A DNA stretch of 45,297 bases from Candidatus Gottesmanbacteria bacterium RIFCSPHIGHO2_01_FULL_46_14 (GTDB lineage: Bacteria > Patescibacteriota > Microgenomatia > UBA10105 > UBA927): assembly GCA_001780895.1 (NCBI GenBank), contig MFJJ01000014.1, forward strand, positions 1-45,297, written 5' to 3'. This document shows positions 26,453 to 34,312 of this stretch, one piece after another (the first letter of the stretch is position 1; every line of letters begins with the position of its first letter). A program made the position numbers and the translations under genes. A model generated the notes under the pieces. The model was given only the letters and a program-made list of their open reading frames with translations, did no database searches and had not been told where the DNA came from.

Positions 26453-27092
26453 ATCTTTTGCTTTGCAACAAGTAAAAATGATGATACGGATTTGCTTGAA
26501 GTCTCATATCAAACAAAACATTAAAACGAGAGTGCAATAATAAATCTCTGAATTTCCTCTCGCTAATTCCACTAGTACCAAGCTCCCAATAATGTTGACC
26601 GTCAAAAGCATGAGGCAGATGATAGAAAGGCAAAGAGATAATTCCTCTAAGTTGAGGCAGTAAAGATGCTTTTATAGCATAAGAAAAATGTATTCCCTTC
26701 TGTGGAATTGATAAAACTACGAATTTTGCTATTATTGATAGTCGCTTGAGACTTATGGCAGAATCCTTATATTTTATGTGTTCCAATACTTCGCAACACA
26801 CTACGCAATCGTACGTACGCCCTTTCGGAACATTCGGTAACACTTTGACAATGTCGGGCCTAAGTTTCCTATCAATATCCATCGTTATTACTTTATGACC
26901 AAGGTGTTTTAAGATAGCTGTAATGATTCCGTTTCCTATACCTATCTCAAGTATTGTTATTTTTTTCTTTCCGAGTTTGCGCGCAACATCGCTTACCATA
27001 CGGATTTGGTAATAATAAGAATGCCACCTCTGTTCATCGACGTAGCGATTGAATTCATAATGCGATTCATCTACTTGTTTTTTATATTTCAT
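26442..27092 (-). CDS. Class I SAM-dependent methyltransferase
   Basis: A 216-residue Rossmann methyltransferase. The SAM-binding motif I is ILEIGIGNGIITAIL (residues 47-61), motif II MDID (71-74), and motif IV YDCVVCCEVLEHI (about 93-105), matching Methyltransf_11/23-type enzymes. A His-rich segment (LPHAFDGQHYWELG) follows. Its target may be an O- or N-position on a sugar or glycan end; it lies between the SAF-domain oxidoreductase and a GT2 gene. It overlaps the oxidoreductase stop by four bases. Confidence 0.85.
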   Translation of the reverse strand: MKYKKQVDESHYEFNRYVDEQRWHSYYYQIRMVSDVARKLGKKKITILEIGIGNGIITAILKHLGHKVITMDIDRKLRPDIVKVLPNVPKGRTYDCVVCCEVLEHIKYKDSAISLKRLSIIAKFVVLSIPQKGIHFSYAIKASLLPQLRGIISLPFYHLPHAFDGQHYWELGTSGISERKFRDLLLHSRFNVLFDMRLQANPYHHFYLLQSKRYGK

Positions 27093-28387
27093 AAATTTTT
27101 AAATAATCGCTGTTGCTCCTCCCACAACTTCCAGGAACTACTCGTTGGAAGTGAAACAATGTCTTCAAGTGTTACTGCTTGATCTTTAGCGATATCTCTT
27201 TTGAGCATGAGGTCTTCGGCGAAGGCTATTGGAAGTAAATTCTCTTTTCTTGCAGTTTCTGCATTCTCGCACTCGCCATACACCGTAAAACCACCCATGC
27301 CATCGATAGTTTCACCGCTTTTGAGATCTTTTTTTGCAATCGTGACAACCTCAACATATGGTTTGTTTTTTGGAACGACAGCCCCATCACCAAAGATTAC
27401 AACTCTTGCAAGCGTCGTTGGTACTTCGAAATTACAGGTGTGGTAGGGCGTGTAGAAAAGATAGAGTGGCCCTTCGCCTATTTTATGAAGTGCCAAATAC
27501 TTCTTCTGAATCGGATCGTCTGTCGTTCCTAATACAAATACGCCGGATTTCGGCACGGTTCCAATGATGTAATCTACAAAACCCGGATTCTTGAGAATCT
27601 CTTCTGTCGGATATTGTTTTATAGCTTCTTCTAATGCTGTTCCCGCCGGTACAGTCGGTGCCCACATACCGCGCTTGGCAACACGAAATCCAGTTGCGTT
27701 TGCTACCACAGCCTGCTCAAATGATATTTTAGTTCCATCTGCAAACGAGGTAACCATGTGAGGCTTCTGCCCCCATTTTTCGGCAAACGCTTTCTGTGTT
27801 TCGGGAGTGCGATACGGATCTTGAAGCCCTTTTATATTTCCGCAAAAAACCGGAGTTAATCCAATTCCCCGAACAAATCTAAAGAGATTCATGGTAACTC
27901 CAGGCTGGTCCCCATCTGTATTTGTATAAATTACACCAGCTCGATCTGCGTAGACTTTAAGAATGGGACCCAAGGTTCCATCCAATTCCGCATTCATAAG
28001 AGCAACATGCTTTCTGTGCTTAAACGCTTCCAGAATAACTTCCAGCGCATAGTCAATCGTCCCGGTGACCTCGAGGATAATATCTATGTGTGAAGACCTA
28101 GCCAAAAGCATAGGATCCTCTGTGACGACATAGGTATTCTTTTCAATGGCACTATCGAGCTCCAGTTGTGAAGTAACAGTTTCTACTTGGCTCGCACCTG
28201 CGTCGAGATAGGCTTGTTTTGCTTTTTCTATGTGCCTGTTGGCAATGGCAACAAGCCGCATGCCTTTTGTATATTTGATAATTTGAAGTGCAATAGGCTT
28301 ACCCATAAACCCGGCACCAATCATCCCGACACGAATTGGGTTGCCTTCTGCTTCTCTTTTTTCTAGTGCGGTATCAACGAGAATCAT
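27089..28387 (-). CDS. NAD(P)-dependent oxidoreductase with C-terminal SAF domain (COG4091-like)
   Basis: A 432-residue protein with an N-terminal Rossmann fold (GMIGAGFMGK, glycines 24, 26 and 29), a homoserine-dehydrogenase-like middle part (NTDGDQPGVTMNLFRFVRG) and a C-terminal SAF domain (about residues 355-415, ending LKRDIAKDQAVTLEDI). This is the layout of the group called predicted homoserine dehydrogenase with SAF domain. It is unlikely to act on homoserine here because both flanks are nucleotide-sugar genes. Reduction of a ketosugar or of a carbon-chain intermediate is possible (inference). The ATG at 28387 overlaps the epimerase gene by 14 bases. Confidence 0.82.
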   Translation of the reverse strand: MILVDTALEKREAEGNPIRVGMIGAGFMGKPIALQIIKYTKGMRLVAIANRHIEKAKQAYLDAGASQVETVTSQLELDSAIEKNTYVVTEDPMLLARSSHIDIILEVTGTIDYALEVILEAFKHRKHVALMNAELDGTLGPILKVYADRAGVIYTNTDGDQPGVTMNLFRFVRGIGLTPVFCGNIKGLQDPYRTPETQKAFAEKWGQKPHMVTSFADGTKISFEQAVVANATGFRVAKRGMWAPTVPAGTALEEAIKQYPTEEILKNPGFVDYIIGTVPKSGVFVLGTTDDPIQKKYLALHKIGEGPLYLFYTPYHTCNFEVPTTLARVVIFGDGAVVPKNKPYVEVVTIAKKDLKSGETIDGMGGFTVYGECENAETARKENLLPIAFAEDLMLKRDIAKDQAVTLEDIVSLPTSSSWKLWEEQQRLFKNL

Positions 28388-28907
28388 AATTTGGAAAATG
28401 AGCGTCTTTCTCTGATATCTTCGTAATTTCAATTGGCCATCGGATTCCAAACGCAGGGTCGTCATATCGAACACCTGCTCGTGATTCCTGTTTGTAAAAA
28501 GCAGTCATCATATACCGAACTTCCACGTCACTTGTTAATGTAATAAAACCATGAGCAAAACCCTCTGGAATATAAAGCCCTTTACAAGAATCGTCACTCA
28601 GTTCTGTACTAAACCATTTTTTGTATGTTGCAGAATTTTTTCGTAAGTCAATGATGACATCGTAGATTCTGCCTTTTGTTATATACATTAATTTACCCTC
28701 ATCATTCGGGGATTTTTGATAATGCATGCCGCGGAGCGTCCCTCGTTGTTTTGTGTATGACATGCTTGACTGTACAAAATCTGTCTTCACGCCGTGTGTT
28801 TTAAACTCACTCCTATCCCATGTTCTGGCAAAAAATCCCCGATCATCTTCTCGTTTTTCGGTTTCGATAATGTATGCGCCGGATAATGGTGTTTTTATAA
28901 ATTTCAT
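28374..28907 (-). CDS. dTDP-4-dehydrorhamnose 3,5-epimerase family protein
   Basis: A 177-residue cupin with canonical RmlC motifs: EDDRGFFARTW (residues 20-30), SMSYTKQRGTLRGMHYQ with catalytic His 62, VIIDLRKNSATY (85-95), YIPEGFAHGF (112-121) and VRYMMTAFY with a Tyr at 138. It is closer to textbook RmlC than the rmlA-linked copy. Because its neighbours are RfbF, a C-methyltransferase and an SDR, it probably epimerises C3 and/or C5 of a different 4-keto-6-deoxy sugar than rhamnose. The ATG overlaps the C-methyltransferase stop by four bases. Confidence 0.88.
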   Translation of the reverse strand: MKFIKTPLSGAYIIETEKREDDRGFFARTWDRSEFKTHGVKTDFVQSSMSYTKQRGTLRGMHYQKSPNDEGKLMYITKGRIYDVIIDLRKNSATYKKWFSTELSDDSCKGLYIPEGFAHGFITLTSDVEVRYMMTAFYKQESRAGVRYDDPAFGIRWPIEITKISEKDAHFPNYDSR

Positions 28908-30127
28908 TGTATGGTTACTCTTGGAATTGCTGTTACAAATTTTCCTCCCCATTTGCGTACCGCCCGCATCTGTTCCATTACTTCTGTTTTTATATTCCAC
29001 GGTAAAATCAAAACGTAATCCGGGTGGGTCTTGGCAATTCTTTCCGGTTCATATATGGGTATTCGTACGCCCGGCAAAAAGTGCTTTTGCTTGTATGGAC
29101 TGGCATCGACGGTATAATCGATAAAGTCGGTTCGTACGCCGCAGTAGTTAAGAAACGTATTGCCTTTGGCAGGTGCACCGTAACCCACAATTGACTTACC
29201 ATTCTTTTTCGCTTCGATAAGAAATTTCAAAAACGCTTGTTTTGTTTTTTTAACCTTCTCTGAAAACTTCGTGTATGTTTCAGTTTTATGTAAGCCAAAT
29301 ACTATTTCTTTGCGAATCAATGCATCTATTCGCTTTGTCTTTTTTATGTCTTTATTTGCGCTATGACGGCCATAGATACGAAGAGACCCGCCATGTGTCG
29401 GGATTTCTTCAACGTCAAAAAGTGTCAGTCCGTGTTTGGCAAATACTTTTTGAACGGTCAGAAAAGAAAAATATGAATAGTGCTCGTGATAAATAGTATC
29501 GAACTGATTTTTTTCCATGAGTTTCATAAGATGCGGAAACTCCATAGTACATATTCCGTCTGACTTGAGAATTATTTTCATTCCTCCGACAAAGTCATTA
29601 AGATCAGGTACGTGAGCGAGGACATTGTTACCGATCAACAGATCTGCCTTTTTAAGCTTTCTTGCTGTATCGCGCCCGAAAAATTCTGTAACCGTACGAA
29701 TACCCTTTGCTCTGGCTGCAGCTGCCGTGTTCTTGGTTGGTTCGACTCCAAGAACGGGAATTCGTTTTTCTCTAAAATATTGCAGGAGATATCCATCATT
29801 TGATGCAAGCTCAATAACAAGATTTGATTTATTCAGACCAAACCGTTTGGTCATCGTCTCTACATAATCTTTTGCATGAGCAAGCCAGGAAGACGAATAC
29901 GAAGAAAAATATGCATAGGTATCTGTAAATATTTCTCCTTCTGTTCGGTGTTCGGGAAGTTGGACAAGCCAGCACTTCGTGCAGACAAACACGTGAAGTG
30001 GGTAAAACGACTCTCTGGTATCCTTCTCCGAAAACGGAATATAGTCATTTGCTACAGGAGAAAGCCCCAAATCCACAAAGGTTTGAGAAAGGCGTGCGTT
30101 GCAAAACCGGCATGTAAGTTGTTTCAT
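28904..30127 (-). CDS. Sugar C-methyltransferase (TylC3/NovU/TcaB9 family)
   Basis: A 407-residue three-domain enzyme. An N-terminal zinc module has C6, C9, C49 and C52 (CRFC, CTKC). A Rossmann SAM domain follows with VIELASNDGYLL (residues 104-115). The active-site stretch IYHEHYSYF (212-220) matches the Tyr/Glu/His cluster of TcaB9-type C3-methyltransferases. The C-terminal domain contains SIVGYGAPAKGNT, typical of the C-methyltransferase C-terminal domain (PF08484). These enzymes put a methyl on C3 of a 4-keto-6-deoxy sugar to give a branched sugar. The ATG at 30127 is chosen over a TTG six bases upstream. Confidence 0.92.
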   Translation of the reverse strand: MKQLTCRFCNARLSQTFVDLGLSPVANDYIPFSEKDTRESFYPLHVFVCTKCWLVQLPEHRTEGEIFTDTYAYFSSYSSSWLAHAKDYVETMTKRFGLNKSNLVIELASNDGYLLQYFREKRIPVLGVEPTKNTAAAARAKGIRTVTEFFGRDTARKLKKADLLIGNNVLAHVPDLNDFVGGMKIILKSDGICTMEFPHLMKLMEKNQFDTIYHEHYSYFSFLTVQKVFAKHGLTLFDVEEIPTHGGSLRIYGRHSANKDIKKTKRIDALIRKEIVFGLHKTETYTKFSEKVKKTKQAFLKFLIEAKKNGKSIVGYGAPAKGNTFLNYCGVRTDFIDYTVDASPYKQKHFLPGVRIPIYEPERIAKTHPDYVLILPWNIKTEVMEQMRAVRKWGGKFVTAIPRVTIQ

Positions 30128-31140
30128 ACCCAAAGTAAATTTTCGTTTAATAGGCCTGTGCTTTTTAGATGGTCAATCATTTTAAGACGTGTATATTGTT
30201 CGGATAAGAATGTTTTCTTACTCATTTCGATCGATTTAAAAACCTCTTTTAACTCTCTTACACCTGTTTCGACATTACGAAGAGCTCTAAAGCCAAGAAC
30301 GCGCGCAATCTTATCAAAATTTACTCGGTAATTTCTCTTGTCAGCCCCTTGTTTATTGAGGGTTATCTTGGACACGTCAAAAACTTTTCCAATAATTTCG
30401 GCAATTTCTTTGATTTGGTAATTAGATCGTGTATCTCCGACGTTCATAATCTGACCGGAGACCTTCTCTTTTGGCGCTGTGAGAGCCAGAAGAAATGCTT
30501 GGCAAACATCCAGAATATGAACAAACGGTCGCCATGGTGTTCCGTCGCTGTCCATTTTCACTTCTTTGGTTGTCCATGCTAATCCCGCCAGATTATTGAC
30601 GGCCAAATCAAAACGAATTCGCGGCGACGGGCCATACACCGTCGCATTCCTGAAAATTATGGGAGTAAATATATCACTTGCTCTCGTTATCAGATATCGT
30701 TCATTAAGAACCTTCGATTTTGCATATGCAGTCAACGGATTGGTTGATGACGTTTCATCACTGACATTGTCCGATGCTCCATATACGCTACAGGAAGATG
30801 AATAAATAAATCTCGGAACTGCCGCCTTTATACATTGGTCGATCAAGTTGACGGTTCCTTTGTGATTAATTTCGTAGGTAAGTTCCGGATTGTTCTGACC
30901 CAGCGGATCGTTGGACAATTCAGCCAGATGAATAACTGCATCAAAGCCCGAAACATCCGAAACCGTAACTTGCCTAATGTCTTTTTTGATAAAAGACTTG
31001 AGTTTAAACGGCTTACCGTATAGCCAACCTTCGTTATAATATTCGGTATCTAGACCCGTGACCTTGTGGCCCGCCGCTATCAGCGCTTGCGCCATCTGAG
31101 TACCAATATATCCTCCTGAACCAGTGAGTAAAATGTTCAT
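30124..31140 (-). CDS. Extended SDR, NAD-dependent nucleotide-sugar epimerase/dehydratase
   Basis: A 338-residue extended SDR. It shows MNILLTGSGGYIGTQ at the N-terminus, HLAELSNDPLGQN, YSSSCSVYGAS (about residues 113-123) and YAKSK (about 139-143) as the Tyr-Lys pair. It resembles UDP-glucose 4-epimerase-type SDRs that sit with C-methyltransferases. It lacks the RfbG-type N-terminal pattern, so it is not an obvious CDP-glucose 4,6-dehydratase, though it could replace that step. It is more likely a 4-keto reductase or epimerase late in the pathway (inference). It overlaps the C-methyltransferase gene by four bases. Confidence 0.82.
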   Translation of the reverse strand: MNILLTGSGGYIGTQMAQALIAAGHKVTGLDTEYYNEGWLYGKPFKLKSFIKKDIRQVTVSDVSGFDAVIHLAELSNDPLGQNNPELTYEINHKGTVNLIDQCIKAAVPRFIYSSSCSVYGASDNVSDETSSTNPLTAYAKSKVLNERYLITRASDIFTPIIFRNATVYGPSPRIRFDLAVNNLAGLAWTTKEVKMDSDGTPWRPFVHILDVCQAFLLALTAPKEKVSGQIMNVGDTRSNYQIKEIAEIIGKVFDVSKITLNKQGADKRNYRVNFDKIARVLGFRALRNVETGVRELKEVFKSIEMSKKTFLSEQYTRLKMIDHLKSTGLLNENLLWV

Positions 31141-31142
31141 AG

Positions 31143-31712
31143 CTAATGCGTTTTTTCAAGGAAAAAAAGATTGTTATGCATAAACAGATATGAATTACTG
31201 TGTTCGACCTTAACAATTTTTAAACCGAATTTACGAAATAGCTCTACCCATTCCGCTTCGGTCTTATTGCTGTGCGGGTGACCGATAAACTCCTTGTTCA
31301 GTACACTGTCAATCACGTATGTATAAAATCTTTGGAATACGTTCGTAACGATATCTTCATAAATCACGAGACGCTTGGAAACTCTTGCCGCTTCAGCCAG
31401 AACCGCGCGTGGGTCCGGTGTATGATGAAGTACCGCAAACAAAATGCAGGCCGCAAACTGATTTTCTTGATATGGAAGATTCTTACCGTTATAGATATGC
31501 GATGGAGCAGTATAATAATAGCTTCTATTTTTGATATCCACCGGCTCCATGCGGTAGCCCAATCTGAGAAAAGCTTTTGTAAAAAGCCCGGTACCTGCTC
31601 CTAAATCCAGAATTGTTCCTTTTTTTGGTAAAAACGGAACGATCCTGGAAACCTCCCAATTAACGCGAGATCCAAATATCGTTTCTCCAATGATTGCTCT
31701 CAATTTTTTCAT
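31143..31712 (-). CDS. Class I SAM-dependent methyltransferase
   Basis: A 189-residue methyltransferase of the Methyltransf_11 type. Motif I is TILDLGAGTGLFTKAF (about residues 33-48), followed by EPVDI and the motif FAACILFAVLHHTPDPRAVL (about 83-102). It is shorter than usual (about 200-250), with a compact C-terminal half. The gene is two bases before the SDR gene and four after rfbF, so it belongs to the branched-sugar operon. Its position suggests O- or N-methylation of the CDP-sugar or its product. Confidence 0.82.
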   Translation of the reverse strand: MKKLRAIIGETIFGSRVNWEVSRIVPFLPKKGTILDLGAGTGLFTKAFLRLGYRMEPVDIKNRSYYYTAPSHIYNGKNLPYQENQFAACILFAVLHHTPDPRAVLAEAARVSKRLVIYEDIVTNVFQRFYTYVIDSVLNKEFIGHPHSNKTEAEWVELFRKFGLKIVKVEHSNSYLFMHNNLFFLEKTH

Positions 31713-31716
31713 ATGA

Positions 31717-32493
31717 TCATTTCCAAACCTTCCACAGGGCTTTTCCTGACACCCATTGTTCTTCTAAAATCATTTTGTCTCTTAGCGTATCCATATTTTG
31801 CCAATAGCCGTCGTATTTAAATACACTAAGCTGACCTTCGTGCGCTAGGGTCTGAAGCGGTTCTTTCTCCCAGATCGTTGCATCCCCTTGGATATAATCA
31901 AATACCGATGGCTCAAGCACAAAATACCCACCATTTATCCATGCCCCATCTCCTTTGGGCTTTTCCTTAAAGGTCACTATTTTGGACTGATCCTCTGAAA
32001 GAGCAAAAGCTCCAAATCTACCCGGAGGCTGGACAGCAGTCATAGTTGCGAGTGTACCCTGCTTTTTATGAAATGCTATAAGCTCTGTTATATTAACGTC
32101 AGTCACACCATCTCCATAGGTAAAACAGAACGTTTCACTCCCTATGTATTCCTTAATTCTCTTAAGTCTTCCACCTGTCATGGTATCCTCCCCGGTCTCT
32201 ACGAGCGTTACGCGCCAAGGTTCTGCGCCATTTCTATGAATTTTTGTGTTGTGACTCGTCAGATCGAACGTCACATCAGAGCGATGAAGGTGATAATTGG
32301 CAAAATACTCTTTAATATAATGACTCTTATACCCACAACAAATGACAAAATCATTTATCCCATAGTGGGAATATATTCTCATGATATGCCAGAGCATGGG
32401 TTTGCCTCCAATTTCCACCATTGGCTTTGGCCGAACGCCTGTTTCCTCAGTAAGTCTTGTACCGAAACCACCTGCTAATATAACTGCTTTCAT
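31717..32493 (-). CDS. rfbF: Glucose-1-phosphate cytidylyltransferase
   Basis: A 258-residue nucleotidyltransferase with all RfbF hallmarks: KAVILAGGFGTRL, RPKPMVEIGGKPMLWHIM, CCGYKSHYIKEYF, TGGRLKRI, CFTYGDGVTDVNI (metal Asp), AVQPPGRFGAF, FKEKPKGDGAWINGGYF and GYWQNMDTLRDK. It makes CDP-glucose from CTP and glucose-1-phosphate, the first step toward CDP-linked 6-deoxy sugars. No CDP-glucose 4,6-dehydratase (RfbG) is in the window. A promoter with a perfect -10 box sits just upstream and seems to place the transcription start on or next to the ATG. Confidence 0.96.
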   Translation of the reverse strand: MKAVILAGGFGTRLTEETGVRPKPMVEIGGKPMLWHIMRIYSHYGINDFVICCGYKSHYIKEYFANYHLHRSDVTFDLTSHNTKIHRNGAEPWRVTLVETGEDTMTGGRLKRIKEYIGSETFCFTYGDGVTDVNITELIAFHKKQGTLATMTAVQPPGRFGAFALSEDQSKIVTFKEKPKGDGAWINGGYFVLEPSVFDYIQGDATIWEKEPLQTLAHEGQLSVFKYDGYWQNMDTLRDKMILEEQWVSGKALWKVWK

Positions 32494-32499
32494 ATATGC

Positions 32500-32529
32500 A
32501 TTATAACTTATTATATAGGTCTATTTCAA
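32500..32529 (-). promoter_or_regulatory. Promoter of the rfbF operon (probably leaderless)
   Basis: On the minus strand, TTGAAA (32524-32529, five of six for -35), an 18-base spacer and TATAAT (32500-32505, perfect -10) precede the rfbF ATG, which starts seven bases after the -10 box. The predicted start site is therefore on or next to the ATG itself, leaving no ribosome-binding site. The -35 box overlaps the stop codon of the upstream GT2 gene. Confidence 0.65.
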
Positions 32530-33413
32530 CTCTTGGTTGAAATATTTACTTTCCATAATGGCGACCGCGCATCACTATCTCTCCTTTGTGTTAGCTTGGC
32601 ATACGCCAATATGCCTACATACAAAAAGACATGGATAGGATGAGTAACGAGTTCCTTGAGGATCGCTTTAAACTGAATAATCGTAGGCACCATATATTCT
32701 CTTGCAATCGACGTGTCAAAATATTGGCTCAGCTCCTCACTGGAATAAAGAAACCGTTGGCTCTGCCGAAGGTGTTCGCTCATGTGTTTAGGATTTTCGA
32801 TAAATACCCTTGCTTCTTTGACCCATACAAATTTGCCTCCCAGGCGTTTATTTTCAAAATATAGATACGCATCAGCGTTGACGATATTGTCCGGAACGGT
32901 CATTTTTTTGAAATGTTGTGTACGGAATGCGAGACAACGACCATTTGCCAGAAGATAGTTGTCGCCGCCTCTCCATGCAGTTCCTATAGTTGTAGTCCCG
33001 CGTAACCCAACATCAATAATCCGCTCAAATTGCGACTGCGCAGTCTCGGCGAGAACATTTGCACCAACCATCGTTACCTTTGGATTATCTTTAAACCGTT
33101 TCACTATCGCCGCAAGAGTTCCCTGGTCAAAACGAACATCATCGTGAGTAATAATGACAATATCTGTACGGATGTGTTCGACCATTTGTTTAACTTTATA
33201 CATCTGACTTCCTGGCTTTTTGTTCTCTACAAGTTTCACTCCTAAAGAGGAAAGATTGCGCTTTATTCCATCTGAAATAGGTTTCGAATCTGCGCGTACT
33301 ACTATCGAAAACGATCCGCACTGGCGACTTCGTCGAATACTTCGAATAGTTGATTGGAGAGATTTGCCTCCATAACAGGTTGGAATGGCTATGGTACAGG
33401 TAAGTTTTTTCAT
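32526..33413 (-). CDS. GT2 family glycosyltransferase with C-terminal membrane helix
   Basis: A 295-residue GT2-like enzyme. The N-terminus TCTIAIPTCYGG is a variant of the usual IPxYN, and the acidic motif is THDDVRF (residues 89-95). The acceptor-side segment ARVFIENPKHMSEHLRQSQRF and the C-terminal hydrophobic segment (HVFLYVGILAYAKL) match its paralogues at 33410-34312 and 25511-26452. Replacement of the DXD by HDD still leaves a metal-binding Asp pair. It overlaps the next GT2 gene by four bases, giving a duplicated pair. Confidence 0.82.
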   Translation of the reverse strand: MKKLTCTIAIPTCYGGKSLQSTIRSIRRSRQCGSFSIVVRADSKPISDGIKRNLSSLGVKLVENKKPGSQMYKVKQMVEHIRTDIVIITHDDVRFDQGTLAAIVKRFKDNPKVTMVGANVLAETAQSQFERIIDVGLRGTTTIGTAWRGGDNYLLANGRCLAFRTQHFKKMTVPDNIVNADAYLYFENKRLGGKFVWVKEARVFIENPKHMSEHLRQSQRFLYSSEELSQYFDTSIAREYMVPTIIQFKAILKELVTHPIHVFLYVGILAYAKLTQRRDSDARSPLWKVNISTKS

Positions 33414-34312
33414 AGTACGATCGCTTTTCTAGCAGATTGCGCCATCTCCCATTTTTTTGACCGTACCCCATTATCCCGTCGTGGGAATACCCTCACGAGA
33501 ACATTCAATACCACTGCTCCTGATGTATAGAATGGACTACGAATGAACGTTTTCGCCATACCCAACATCTTGTACTTCAAAGGAATTTCGTAAAGACTGT
33601 CGAGATTTTTCCCTAAATATTTGGTCGCCTTATATCGACGGTAAAATATTGCCCTGCTACTGAGAGACCAAAAATCGTGTAGCGTATCCGGAGCTCTATA
33701 CAAAATCTTAGCCTCATGCACGTACCGGAAAGCACCGAGCTGTTTTGCCTTTATATACAAATAGCCCTCATCCGTATTTAAGTCAGCGGGATACCTCACC
33801 GTTTGAGCCACAATTTTTCGCATAGCGGTAGACCCCCCCTGTAAGTTGTGTGGATGATCTCCATCATTAACATGGATTCTCGATTCTATCCAAAACAAGT
33901 CTGCAGCTCGAGAAATATTTCCGATCACCGAATCAGATACAACTGGTTCTATATGAAAAACAGCAATGCCTACGGTTGGATCTTTAAAAACATTGATGAT
34001 TTTTTCAATCGCGTGATTTTCTGCAATAACGTAATCTGCATCAAGAGTAATGAGTATGTCGCTTTTGTTCATTGAATAAATCTGATTGAGAGCAGACATT
34101 TTTCCATCGCGCTTTTTTTGTTCAATAACATGGGCTCCTGCTGACCGAGCTATTTTTGCGGTATCATCGGTACAACCACTACACACCACCACAATTTTTT
34201 CGATCGTAAAATTATTGCCTTTTTGTTTACGAACCGATGAGAGCAAATTCCCAATGTTAACAGCTTCATTATGTGCTGGAATGCCAATGGTGACTGTCAA
34301 TCGCTTTTTCAT
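33410..34312 (-). CDS. GT2 family glycosyltransferase with C-terminal membrane helix
   Basis: A 300-residue GT2 enzyme with TVTIGIPAHNEAVNI (residues 6-20), VVCSGCTDDTAKIA (42-55, Cys-rich variant of the usual nucleotide loop), and the metal-binding DAD at 91-93. The LQGGSTAMRK segment is the usual GT2 acceptor-loop position, and a C-terminal membrane segment is near residues 265-282. It overlaps the stop of the giant fusion gene by four bases, so it is translated with it. Confidence 0.86.
   Translation of the reverse strand: MKKRLTVTIGIPAHNEAVNIGNLLSSVRKQKGNNFTIEKIVVVCSGCTDDTAKIARSAGAHVIEQKKRDGKMSALNQIYSMNKSDILITLDADYVIAENHAIEKIINVFKDPTVGIAVFHIEPVVSDSVIGNISRAADLFWIESRIHVNDGDHPHNLQGGSTAMRKIVAQTVRYPADLNTDEGYLYIKAKQLGAFRYVHEAKILYRAPDTLHDFWSLSSRAIFYRRYKATKYLGKNLDSLYEIPLKYKMLGMAKTFIRSPFYTSGAVVLNVLVRVFPRRDNGVRSKKWEMAQSARKAIVL

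Noticed and set aside
30175..30184. Half of the 22-bp palindrome (AATCATTTTA) in the SDR gene
   Set aside because: Only one arm is present, inside coding sequence, and AT-rich ten-mers arise by chance.
31765..31776. TAAAATCATTTT in the rfbF 3' end, resembling a collapsed palindrome
   Set aside because: The arms overlap and lack the TGATT..AATCA core; it encodes normal RfbF residues.
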